Origin: Ramicandelaber brevisporus
Lineage: Eukaryota > Kickxellomycota > Ramicandelaberales > Ramicandelaberaceae
Assembly (NCBI GenBank): GCA_025201865.1
Contig: MU602687.1
Location: 9,141 to 30,620 of the forward strand
Length of the DNA stretch: 21,480 nucleotides
Reading direction: 5' to 3'
Positions 7,650 through 15,765 of the stretch are shown here, one piece after another. The notes below the pieces were generated by a model, which was given only the letters and a program-made list of their open reading frames with translations, did no database searches and was not told the DNA's origin. A program made the translations under genes and the position numbers. The number at the start of each line of letters is the position of its first letter. Position 1 is the stretch's first letter.

Positions 7650-7869
7650 TTAGGGATTCGCGTTGAGTGTGGTACCATCCAAGACTCGTTGTTGCTGCCC
7701 ATTCTATTCAATTGAGTATTGAGTGGAATATATCAGAATTTCAGTGACGTCATCATTACACTTGGTGGTTCTTTCAGCAAAAGACGAAATATTGGCAATA
7801 AATTGATCAATTTGATACGATTGGCTGATGACCTGGTTAGCGCAGTACCTTCATCTGAAATGACCCAGT
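7650..7869 (+). pseudogene. Decayed reverse-transcriptase fragment (non-LTR type)
   Basis: Reading the plus strand in the frame whose codons start at 7650 gives a run of about 73 codons with one internal stop (7716-7718). It contains QDSLLLPILFN, resembling the RT motif RQGxxLSPxLFN, and about 50 codons later NLIRLADDLVSAVPSSEM, resembling the catalytic (N)xxRYADDxVLxAxSxEE block. Spacing and order of the two motifs fit an RT palm domain of a LINE-type element. The Tyr of YADD is Leu here, one stop interrupts the frame and another ends it at 7869; no endonuclease or tail is found nearby. I read it as a dead fragment inserted in the promoter region. The similarity is judged by eye and could be coincidental. 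Confidence 0.45.
7745..7752. promoter_or_regulatory. TGACGTCA, perfect CRE/ATF palindrome
   Basis: An 8-bp CRE consensus, but it lies inside the reverse-transcriptase relic (it encodes part of a Ser-Asp-Val run), so it may be incidental to that sequence. Confidence 0.25.
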
Positions 7870-8255
7870 GATGTTCTTACAGCCATGAAACAGGTCAGGA
7901 AGAAAGATGATCACATCAAATTATACCACTGTTTCACAACCATCCACCTCCATTTCTACACTCGCTGCTTGTTCAACTTTTGAATAATCTTTTTTTTTCA
8001 AGGATTAATTACATGTTCCGCAGTACGAATTAAACACTCTTCAAATAGTCGCTAATTATGTAACCAAAGATGAAGAGCCATGTGGTCATCCATGTGTCTG
8101 TCCGCAGGGAGGGTTCCAGATCAATTATGTAAGCAGATTCACTTGATTGGTGGAGGTTCTTCTGGTCGTCCGGAGCCACTGTGGAAAAATTCTCCGAGCT
8201 TATTCGTGGGAGTTGCAGCCAATGTTCGGAGTTGCCGACACAAGCCGCAGCGAGT

Positions 8256-8262
8256 TGACTCA
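8256..8262. promoter_or_regulatory. TGACTCA in an extended palindrome upstream of the ABC transporter
   Basis: The core sits in the 11-bp inverted repeat GTTGACTCAAC, about 210 bp upstream of the transporter ATG. It fits a Gcn4/AP-1-type bZIP dimer site. Confidence 0.4.
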
Positions 8263-8292
8263 ACAGTTAACAGATAGCGCAATGCCGCACGC

Positions 8293-8299
8293 TGACTCA
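8293..8299. promoter_or_regulatory. Second TGACTCA upstream of the ABC transporter
   Basis: The core sits in CTGACTCAG, also symmetric, 30 bp downstream of the previous site and about 170 bp before the ATG. The pair suggests bZIP control of the transporter, which is inference. Confidence 0.4.
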
Positions 8300-8469
8300 G
8301 TGGCTGCTGCTGTTGCTGTTGCCGCTCTTGGCAAATACTTCTGCTTTCACCAACGCCGCTCTCCACACTTTACCTATTGCAAGCAGCAACAACAAAAAAT
8401 AGCTCTCACGCAACAAAAAAAAACAACCTTCAGAGCAGTCTAGCTTTCCTTCCCCCTTTTTTCGGTATC

Positions 8470-11400
8470 ATGTCTTCGCCAGAGGCAGCGGCAGCAGCGA
8501 TAGAGCGGCCACAGCTGGCTGACTTGCCCGAGTTTCGGGGCAGCATACTTTCTCGAGTGACGTACAGTTGGATGGACAGCTTCATGTATCGCGGCTGGAA
8601 GAATCCGCTGAATGAGAGCGACCTTTACAACCTCGACTCTCGTCTTGAATCGTCCACTCTACAGGCCGAGTTCAACAAGCACATTGAGGCAGAGATGGCT
8701 TCTCCAAACAAGTCACTCTTCCGTGCCATTCGCCGCACTGTCGGCCGTGGTTGGCTCGTTGGTGCATTCTTCCGTGTCATTTCGTCTCTGGCTCTCATTT
8801 GCTATCCTTTGGTCATCCAGCAACTGATTCGCTTTGTGCAGGATAGCCACGATGCATCTAACCGCGATGAGGCGCCTTCTGCAGGCAAAGGATACGGGCT
8901 TGCGGTGGGCCTCTTTGCGATGTTGGCGCTCGAAACCATCACGTTCCAGCTTGGTCAACATGCCTTCTTCTCGACTGGCTACAAGATTCGCAATATCATT
9001 ATCGCGCAGGGCTATAAGAAGATGCTGACCATGTCCAATGCAGCTCGCCAGCAGCTTACATCAGGCGTGCTCTTGAATATCATCTCGACGGACTCGGGTC
9101 GCTTGGAGCAGTCGGCACTCACATTTGTCGATTTGTTCCTGACTCCAGTCATGGTTGGCATTGTCACTGGTTTCCTCATCAAGACGCTTGGTGTGTCTGC
9201 GCTCGCTGGCACCTCTCTGCTGCTTGTGTATGGCCCAATCCAGTCGTATTTCATGAACCGCCTGGCTGGCATGCGCGGTCGTGCCATCGTGTTCACCGAC
9301 CGCCGTGTTCGCATGGTGCAGGAGACACTCAAGGGCATCCGTGTGCTCAAGTTCCGTGCATGGGAGGCTGACTATGTGCGGATCATATCTGACCTGCGTT
9401 CCCAGGAGCTGCGTCTTCTTCGCAATCTCCAAGTGTACCGTTCCATCTTGGCTGCCATCTCGAGTGCCATTCCCGCACTGGCTATTGTGATCACGTTTGT
9501 TGTGTATGCTGCACTGGGCAATGAGCTGACTGCCGACAAGATGTTTACCGGTGTGGCCATGTTTGGATCGATCCAGAACAACATTGTATTCTATACACGC
9601 AGCATCGCCGTGTTCATTGATGGTAAAGTGTCGCTCGAGCGTGTGTCACTGTTGCTCTTCTCGGATGACAGTGTTGCCTCCATCGAGGAATTGCAGCAGC
9701 CCACAACTGAGAAGAAGGACCAAAGTGCACTGGCAGTAGAGCTGACCAATGCTACATTCAAATGGCCATCAACCTCGGCCAGTGGTGCTCCAAGCGAGGA
9801 TGCAGCTACTACAGTTGCCAATGAGAAGATTGATTTGCTTGAGAAGAGTGATGAGGCTTCAGTCAGCAGCGGCAACGATGGCGACTTTGTGCTCCGCAAT
9901 ATCAACTTGCATGTCCAGCGTGGCTCGCTAGTTGCCATAGTCGGCAAGATTGGTTCAGGCAAGACTGCACTGTTATCAGCACTGGTTGGAGAGATGGATC
10001 GCATCAGTGGATCGATGAGTATCAACGGCAGTCTTGCTTATTGCACTCAGCAGTCTTGGATTCAGAACGCCACCGTTAGAGACAATATTCTGTTTGGTCG
10101 TCCATATGATGAGGAGCGATACCGGAAGGTTATCAAGATTTGCGCATTGGAGCGTGATTTGAAGACTCTTCCAGATGGCGATAACACTGAGATTGGTGAG
10201 CGCGGCTCGAACTTGTCTGGTGGACAGAAGCAGAGACTTTCCTTGGCTCGAGCTGTGTACTTTGATCCAGAAATCATCCTGTTCGACGATCCATTGTCTG
10301 CTGTCGATACCCATGTTGGTCGCCACCTGTTCTATGAATGCATTAGCGGTGACATGCTGCAGAACAAGACTCGCCTGCTTGTTACTCATCAATTGCATTT
10401 TGCGAAGGAGGCTGATCGTATTGTGTATTTGGAGAATGGCCGTATTGCTGAGGATGGCACATATGACGATTTGATGTCCAAGAATGGAGCGTTTGCTGCG
10501 GCCATGCGTGAGCACAGTGGTGACGGTAACGACACAGACGCCGACTCAATTGAGGCATCTGGTACGGCACCATCAGCTGTCGACAAACGTGAACAGGAGC
10601 AACAGCATGAGCAACAGACTACAGCTGCAGCCGATGGCCTATCCAAAGATGGTGATAATGAGAAGGGTAAGCTGATGGTTAGTGAAGAACGCGAGACTGG
10701 TGCTGTATCATTCAAAGTATACAAGGCATTCTTCAACTATGCTGGTGGATTCACTGCAACTGCGCTTATATTCGGTGCCCTTGTGTTGACTCAAGTTACT
10801 CGTGTGATGACCGATTTGTGGCTAAACTACTGGATTGAGCACAGATGGGGCAAGAGCGACCACTATTTCATGTCAACCTATGCAGTTTGGGGTGTTGCTC
10901 AAGGCTTGACCCAGGCGCTCTTTATGATGTGCTTGGTGTTTGCCTGCATGCTGGCTGCCAAGAGACTGCATAATGCAGCTGTGAAGAGCGTGTACATGAG
11001 TCCCATCTCCTGGTTTGATACTACAAGCCAGGGCTTGATCACTAACCGCCTGAGCAAAGATGTGGATAGCGTAGACACAATGTTTACGGAAATTATTCGA
11101 ATGCTGCTGTCGATGGGTGCAAGCACGCTGGCATCTCTTATCTTCACAGCCACAATTGTTCCATGGCTGTTGCTTCCACTGGCTGTTATGGCCGTTGCGT
11201 ATTATTTCATTTCATCATTCTACCGTGCCACATCTCGCGAGCTGAAGCGCCTGGACTCCATTACTCGCTCTCCACTGTTTGCGCATATTAGTGAAACACT
11301 GACTGGTCTTTCTGTGATCCGCGCCTTTGGCGTTCAGAATGAATTTATTCGCACAAACTTGAATCACATGGATAATAACAATCGTGCAAACTACATGACA

Positions 11401-12489
11401 ATTGCCATCATGAGATGGCTTCAATTGCGTCTTGAACTTTTGGCGAACAGTGTTGGATTGTTTACTGCGATTTTTGCAGTTACTAGTAGATTTAGCATTG
11501 ACCCGGGTCTGATTGGTATTATATTGAGCTATGCATCGTCCATTACTGCTGGCTTCTCAATGGCTATACGATTCTACGTGGATTTGGAGGTACAAATGAA
11601 CTCTGTTGAGCGCCTGGAGCATTTTGTGAACAATCTAAAGCATGAACATAATAGCTTAGATGACTTTAATAATAGTAATAAAAATGATGACTCTGCTTGG
11701 AAGCCAACTTCTGGTGCCATTGAGTTCAGTAATGTTGAAATGAGATATCGCCCTGGATTGCCACTGGTCCTTAAATCGCTGTCGCTGTCAATCAAAGCTG
11801 GCGAGCGCATTGGAATTGTGGGAAGAAGTGGATGTGGCAAGAGCTCAACAATTCACGCACTATTCCGTTTCAGTGAGCTGGATGGAGGGTTCATTCAAAT
11901 TGATGGCGCGGACATTAGCACCATTGGCCTGACTGATTTGCGCAGCAAGCTCGCCATTATCCCGCAGGAAGCAACGCTGTTCCACGGCACGTTCCGCTCG
12001 AACCTCGATCCAAGCGGACGCCATAGCGATGATGAACTGTGGTCCTCATTGGAAAGAGTTGGATTGCGTGACTTCGTTTCTTCGATTCAGAGTGGATTGG
12101 ATGGCGAGGTTACAGAGGGCGGCGATAACTTGTCAACCGGCCAGCGTCAATTAGTGTGCTTGGCTCGCGCTTTGCTGGGTAAATCAAAGATTGTTATATT
12201 GGACGAAGCCACTGCATCGGTGGATACTTACACAGATGTGCTGGTACAGAAGGTCCTTCGCACCGATCTTGCTGGATGTACCATTCTGGCCATTGCCCAT
12301 CGCCTTAATACTATAATTGACTACGATCGAATCATGGTGCTTGACAATGGAATCCTTAAGGAGTTTGACACTCCCGCCAAGCTACTCGGCGATCCAAACT
12401 CTGAATTCTCAAAGCTGGTTGATGAAACTGGTCCCGCCAACGCCGCCTACCTGCGCTCTGTGGCCGCACAAAATCCCGACTCATCTTGA
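8470..12489 (+). CDS. ABCC/MRP-type full ABC transporter
   Basis: From the ATG at 8470 the product has 1339 residues in the order TMD1-NBD1-TMD2-NBD2, without the extra N-terminal TMD0 of long MRPs (compare MRP4/5 or short fungal ABCC proteins). NBD1 has Walker A GKIGSGKT (492-499), QQSWIQNATVRDNILFG, signature LSGGQKQR (582-589) and Walker B ILFDDPLSAVD with D607 where catalytic Glu is usual, the degenerate NBD1 typical of ABCC. NBD2 has Walker A GRSGCGKS (1118-1125), signature LSTGQRQL (1221-1228), Walker B ILDEATASVD (E1246) and IAHRLNTI. A Gln/Glu-rich linker joins the halves. Family members export glutathione conjugates and organic anions at the plasma or vacuolar membrane; the substrate here is unknown. 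The frame stays open upstream to a TTG at 8377, but those codons are A-rich leader, so the ATG was chosen. Confidence 0.95.
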   Translation: MSSPEAAAAAIERPQLADLPEFRGSILSRVTYSWMDSFMYRGWKNPLNESDLYNLDSRLESSTLQAEFNKHIEAEMASPNKSLFRAIRRTVGRGWLVGAFFRVISSLALICYPLVIQQLIRFVQDSHDASNRDEAPSAGKGYGLAVGLFAMLALETITFQLGQHAFFSTGYKIRNIIIAQGYKKMLTMSNAARQQLTSGVLLNIISTDSGRLEQSALTFVDLFLTPVMVGIVTGFLIKTLGVSALAGTSLLLVYGPIQSYFMNRLAGMRGRAIVFTDRRVRMVQETLKGIRVLKFRAWEADYVRIISDLRSQELRLLRNLQVYRSILAAISSAIPALAIVITFVVYAALGNELTADKMFTGVAMFGSIQNNIVFYTRSIAVFIDGKVSLERVSLLLFSDDSVASIEELQQPTTEKKDQSALAVELTNATFKWPSTSASGAPSEDAATTVANEKIDLLEKSDEASVSSGNDGDFVLRNINLHVQRGSLVAIVGKIGSGKTALLSALVGEMDRISGSMSINGSLAYCTQQSWIQNATVRDNILFGRPYDEERYRKVIKICALERDLKTLPDGDNTEIGERGSNLSGGQKQRLSLARAVYFDPEIILFDDPLSAVDTHVGRHLFYECISGDMLQNKTRLLVTHQLHFAKEADRIVYLENGRIAEDGTYDDLMSKNGAFAAAMREHSGDGNDTDADSIEASGTAPSAVDKREQEQQHEQQTTAAADGLSKDGDNEKGKLMVSEERETGAVSFKVYKAFFNYAGGFTATALIFGALVLTQVTRVMTDLWLNYWIEHRWGKSDHYFMSTYAVWGVAQGLTQALFMMCLVFACMLAAKRLHNAAVKSVYMSPISWFDTTSQGLITNRLSKDVDSVDTMFTEIIRMLLSMGASTLASLIFTATIVPWLLLPLAVMAVAYYFISSFYRATSRELKRLDSITRSPLFAHISETLTGLSVIRAFGVQNEFIRTNLNHMDNNNRANYMTIAIMRWLQLRLELLANSVGLFTAIFAVTSRFSIDPGLIGIILSYASSITAGFSMAIRFYVDLEVQMNSVERLEHFVNNLKHEHNSLDDFNNSNKNDDSAWKPTSGAIEFSNVEMRYRPGLPLVLKSLSLSIKAGERIGIVGRSGCGKSSTIHALFRFSELDGGFIQIDGADISTIGLTDLRSKLAIIPQEATLFHGTFRSNLDPSGRHSDDELWSSLERVGLRDFVSSIQSGLDGEVTEGGDNLSTGQRQLVCLARALLGKSKIVILDEATASVDTYTDVLVQKVLRTDLAGCTILAIAHRLNTIIDYDRIMVLDNGILKEFDTPAKLLGDPNSEFSKLVDETGPANAAYLRSVAAQNPDSS

Positions 12490-12599
12490 AATAGACACTG
12501 CTCGGGATGACATCTCCACAACGCCGCCTACCTGCGCTCTGTGGCCGCACAAAATCCCGACTCATCTTGAAATAGACACTGCTCGGGATGACATCTCCA
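12438..12599. repeat. Perfect 81-bp tandem duplication spanning the ABC stop codon
   Basis: Bases 12438-12518 and 12519-12599 are identical over 81 bp (27 codons), and the match ends at both flanks (12437/12518 and 12519/12600 differ). Copy 1 contains the last 16 sense codons, the TGA at 12487-12489 and 29 bases of 3' UTR. Copy 2 is a duplicate of all that and lies wholly in the 3' UTR, carrying a second TGA in the same frame. Confidence 0.97.
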
Positions 12600-12874
12600 T
12601 TCCGCAGTATTAAACCCATTAAATGTGACTCTTATTGCTACTGACTCTTCCCTTTCTTCCCTTTCCTTTCTCTTTAATGCTTCTTTTGTGCTGGAATATG
12701 TACATGTGTGGACGTGCGTGCATGCTGTTGACTCATTTTGTTTATTGTTCACACACACGTATACGCATGCACACGCCTAAACGCACATAAACAAGCACGC
12801 ACAAGCACACAACCACATACACCGCGATTAAACCAGTAACGTACAGAAAAAAAAAGAAGAAAAATAATAACAAC
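12490..12874. other. Intergenic, ABC 3' UTR and QARS promoter/leader
   Basis: After the second duplicate copy there are two ATTAAA words (12609 and 12618), possible poly(A) signals for the transporter. Then come a CT-rich stretch (about 12645-12690), a TGACTCA site (12729-12735), a degenerate CA-rich stretch (about 12750-12825) and an A-rich leader directly before the QARS ATG. No gene. Confidence 0.6.
12729..12735. promoter_or_regulatory. TGACTCA (Gcn4/CPC1-type) upstream of QARS
   Basis: Exact Gcn4 consensus 140 bp before the start codon of an aminoacyl-tRNA synthetase gene. In yeast and Neurospora, tRNA synthetase genes are known targets of general amino acid control, so the position makes sense; binding is inference. 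Confidence 0.45.
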
Positions 12875-15439
12875 ATGTCAGACTCGTTCATTGCTCTGTT
12901 TACAAAGCTCGGTCTGTCTGAGCAGAAGGCGGCTGAGACGGCCAAGAACGCAAAGATCTCTGGCAACATTGCTCTGGCCGCGAAGGCTGCCGGCTCACTT
13001 GGCGATCTCCCGGCTGGTCACGACGATCTCGCCAAATACGGCACGCTCGTTTACTTGCTTGGATCCACTGCCACCAAGATTACTGACTCTGGTCGCATCG
13101 AGTACATTGCCAACGCCATTCGCGATGGCAGATTGAAGACGTCCGACCAGGTATCGGCTGCAATCAAGTTCGCCGAGAAGCGCAATCCAGCATCTGAGGT
13201 TGCAGCATTTGAAAGCGAGTGCGGCGTTGGCGTATCTGTATCTGACGAGAAGATTGCTGAGCTTATTGCAGCCATCATCAACAAGAGCAAGGCCAAGCTC
13301 GAGAAGGATCGGTATCGCGCAGTTGGCCCGTTGCTTGGCGAGTTTAAGCGTGATCCAGTGCTGAAGTGGGCTCCAGGCGCCGCTGTCAAGACTGAGTCTG
13401 ATCGTCAGATTCTGGCTCTGCTCGGCCCAAAGGACGAGCGCGACGACCCAAAGCTCGTTGCTGCCAAGGCCAAGGCATCTCCATCGCCAGCTTCATCCAA
13501 GTCGCCCGAGGCCACTCCAGTGATTGATGATCCATTAGCCGACCTCCGTGGCATGTTGATGGAAGGAGACATTGCCAAGCTGCACAAGGCAGGAGGCAAT
13601 CCACAGATCAGAGAGGAGCTGATCAAGAAGCACCTCGCTGTCACCGGCGGCAAGGTCATGACTCGATTCCCGCCTGAGCCAAACGGCTTCCTGCACATTG
13701 GTCACGCCAAGGCCATCAACATCAACTTTGGCTATGCTCAGCTGCACAATGGTCTGTGCTATCTGCGGTACGATGACACTAACCCAGAGGCCGAGAAGGA
13801 TGAGTACTTTGAGTCAATTCTGCACACCATCGAGTGGCTTGGATTTGAGCCATGGAAGATTACCTACTCATCCGACAACTTTGCACAGCTGTACGAGTAT
13901 GCTCACACCCTCATCAACAAGGGCAAAGCCTACGTCTGCACATGCTCAAAGGAGGAGCTGTTTGAGCAGCGCGGTGGTGCTGCCCGTGGTCCGCGCTTTG
14001 CTTGCGCGCATCGCGACCGTCCAATTGATGAGTCTCGTGCCGAGTTCATCAAGATGAAGGAGGGTGCATACAAGGAAGGAGAGTGCATCTTGCGCATGAA
14101 GATGGAGCTGCTCGAGAGTGGCAACCCATACATGTGGGATGCTCCAGCCTACCGCATCAAGCACACTCCCCATCCACGCACTGGCTCTGAGTGGTGCATT
14201 TACCCAACCTATGACTTTGCTCACTGCCTGTGCGACTCTCTTGAGAACATTTCTCACTCGCTGTGCACTACTGAGTTCATTGACGCTCGCGAGTCGTACT
14301 ACTGGATCTGTGACCAGCTCGAGGTGTACAAGCCAGTCCAGTGGGAATACGGTCGTCTGAATGTCACTGGCACCGTGCTGTCCAAGCGCAAGTTCAAGAA
14401 GCTGCTCGAAGAGGGTATTGTGAAGACTCTTGATGACCCGCGTCTCTACACTCTGCCAGCTCTGCGTCGTCGCGGTATCCCGCCACAGGCCATCAACAAG
14501 TTTGTGCGCAGCCTGGGTGGTGTAACGACCACTCAGTCTGTGATTCAGCTCGCTCGCTTGGATGCTTGCATTCGTGACTATCTCGGCACAACCGCTCCAC
14601 GTCTGATGGCTGTTGTCAAGCCACTGCTCGTCACATTGCGCAATGTGCCGGAGGACTTCAAGACCGAGGTCTCCATTCCATTCATGCCGGCCAAGGGTGT
14701 CAACGCAGAGCTTGCTGCCGAGTTTGGCTCGCGCACTCTCACCCTCACCAACAAGTTCTACATTGACCGCAGCGACTTCCGAGTGCAGAGCGAAGCTGAC
14801 TTCCTGCGTCTCACTCTGAACGGATCGGTCGGTCTGATGAACATTGCTCACCCAATCACTTGTGTTGATGTCAAGTATGCTGCCGATGGCTCGATTGAAT
14901 CCATTGTTTGCGACGTGAACTTTGAGGCCACTGGCAAACCAAAGGCGTACATCCAGTGGGTGAATGCATCTGATGCCGTGAAGATTGGCGAGGTCCATCT
15001 CTACTCGTCTTTGTTCCACCATGAGAACCCAGATGACGAGAAGCAGGTTCCAAGTGGCTGGTTCTCGGATGTTAACCAGGAAAGCGATGTAGTTGAGACT
15101 GGTGCATTCATTGAGCCTAGCATCTGGGACATCATCCACAAGTGGATTGCTCGCGCCGCCGCTGGTACTGTTGCCGGCGCCGGCAAGAATGCAGGTATCC
15201 AGAAGCAGCAGCTGTGCGGTATCGAGAATGTTCGTGCTCAGTTTATGCGCATTGGTTACTTTGCGCTGGATCTCGCTTCCACAGTTGATTCTCTCAACAA
15301 GAAGGATCTCGTCGATGAGCATGGTCTGCTTGTTGACCCGGTTGCCGCCTCTAAGCTGACTCGCGACCAGTTGGCTTCCTCGCACCGCCTTGTGTTTAAT
15401 CGCACCACTGCTCTTAAGGAAGATTCCAAGAAGAATTAA
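12875..15439 (+). CDS. Glutaminyl-tRNA synthetase, cytosolic
   Basis: This 854-residue protein charges tRNA-Gln with glutamine. Residues 1-190 form the eukaryote-type helical N-terminal domain seen in yeast Gln4 (YqeY-like), followed by a Lys/Pro/Ser/Ala linker (about 198-225). The class I catalytic core starts with TRFPPEPNGFLHIGHAKA; the HIGH motif is at 274-277. YDDTNPEAEKDEYFESI follows, as in GlnRS/GluRS enzymes, and the KMSKS equivalent is VLSKRK at 501-506. The C-terminal part (about 560-850) fits the two beta-barrel anticodon-binding domains. LCTTEFIDARESYYWICDQL supports GlnRS over GluRS. It is slightly longer than yeast (809) and human (775) enzymes. The ATG at 12875 sits in an A-rich context and begins the conserved helical domain. 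No mitochondrial presequence is seen. Strong codon bias suggests high expression. Confidence 0.97.
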   Translation: MSDSFIALFTKLGLSEQKAAETAKNAKISGNIALAAKAAGSLGDLPAGHDDLAKYGTLVYLLGSTATKITDSGRIEYIANAIRDGRLKTSDQVSAAIKFAEKRNPASEVAAFESECGVGVSVSDEKIAELIAAIINKSKAKLEKDRYRAVGPLLGEFKRDPVLKWAPGAAVKTESDRQILALLGPKDERDDPKLVAAKAKASPSPASSKSPEATPVIDDPLADLRGMLMEGDIAKLHKAGGNPQIREELIKKHLAVTGGKVMTRFPPEPNGFLHIGHAKAININFGYAQLHNGLCYLRYDDTNPEAEKDEYFESILHTIEWLGFEPWKITYSSDNFAQLYEYAHTLINKGKAYVCTCSKEELFEQRGGAARGPRFACAHRDRPIDESRAEFIKMKEGAYKEGECILRMKMELLESGNPYMWDAPAYRIKHTPHPRTGSEWCIYPTYDFAHCLCDSLENISHSLCTTEFIDARESYYWICDQLEVYKPVQWEYGRLNVTGTVLSKRKFKKLLEEGIVKTLDDPRLYTLPALRRRGIPPQAINKFVRSLGGVTTTQSVIQLARLDACIRDYLGTTAPRLMAVVKPLLVTLRNVPEDFKTEVSIPFMPAKGVNAELAAEFGSRTLTLTNKFYIDRSDFRVQSEADFLRLTLNGSVGLMNIAHPITCVDVKYAADGSIESIVCDVNFEATGKPKAYIQWVNASDAVKIGEVHLYSSLFHHENPDDEKQVPSGWFSDVNQESDVVETGAFIEPSIWDIIHKWIARAAAGTVAGAGKNAGIQKQQLCGIENVRAQFMRIGYFALDLASTVDSLNKKDLVDEHGLLVDPVAASKLTRDQLASSHRLVFNRTTALKEDSKKN

Positions 15440-15765
15440 ACACCTAATTCAACTTAACTCTACTACAATTTCTCACTTTTAGCTTTACAGTTTTTATAAC
15501 AATACTTTCCAGTCTCCCTTAATAAACAAAAATTAAGACAGATTAATATTATACTATAAATTAAATGGTGATCAATATATGCAGAGCAGTGAGTGCAGAT
15601 GACAAACAGAAATGAAAGATTGATATGATACAATGAAGCAATATAAAAAGGAATGTTATGGAATAATAAATAGATCAATATGACAAACGAGAGGTGAGTA
15701 GATACATAGTAAGAAAAAAATAAATAATAGTAATGACAAAGGTATGAGTGAATGAGTGTGTTCGC
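15440..15765. other. Convergent intergenic region, QARS and kinase 3' UTRs
   Basis: AT-rich, with no gene. QARS and the kinase gene converge here. The AATAAA at 15521-15526, about 80 bases after the QARS stop, is a plausible poly(A) signal; AATAAA words near 15666 and 15719 are on the same strand and may be extra signals or just AT-richness. Confidence 0.55.
15521..15526 (+). terminator. Candidate poly(A) signal AATAAA of QARS
   Basis: Exact hexamer 82 bases downstream of the QARS stop codon in AT-rich 3' sequence. Confidence 0.45.

Larger units (their letters stand above)
7352..8469. other. 1.1 kb intergenic region with bZIP sites and a retroelement relic
   Basis: The Cys-rich gene (minus) and the ABC transporter (plus) are divergent, so both promoters lie here. 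A TATATA at about 7480-7485 is a candidate TATA element for the Cys-rich gene, about 130 bp upstream of its ATG. A decayed reverse-transcriptase segment occupies about 7650-7869. TGACTCA cores lie at 7612, 8256 and 8293, and a TGACGTCA at 7745. From about 8375 to 8469 the leader of the transporter is rich in CAA/A and then CT. No intact gene is present. Confidence 0.6.

Noticed and set aside
8377-8469. N-terminal extension of the ABC transporter by 31 residues
   Set aside because: It would need TTG as the start codon; the bases are an A-rich then CT-rich leader, and the conserved MRP N-terminus begins after the ATG at 8470.
13946-15385. 479-codon ORF antisense to glutaminyl-tRNA synthetase
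   Set aside because: It mirrors the sense gene. The biased codon use of QARS avoids the sense codons that would create antisense stops, so long antisense frames arise by chance; the translation resembles no family I know.
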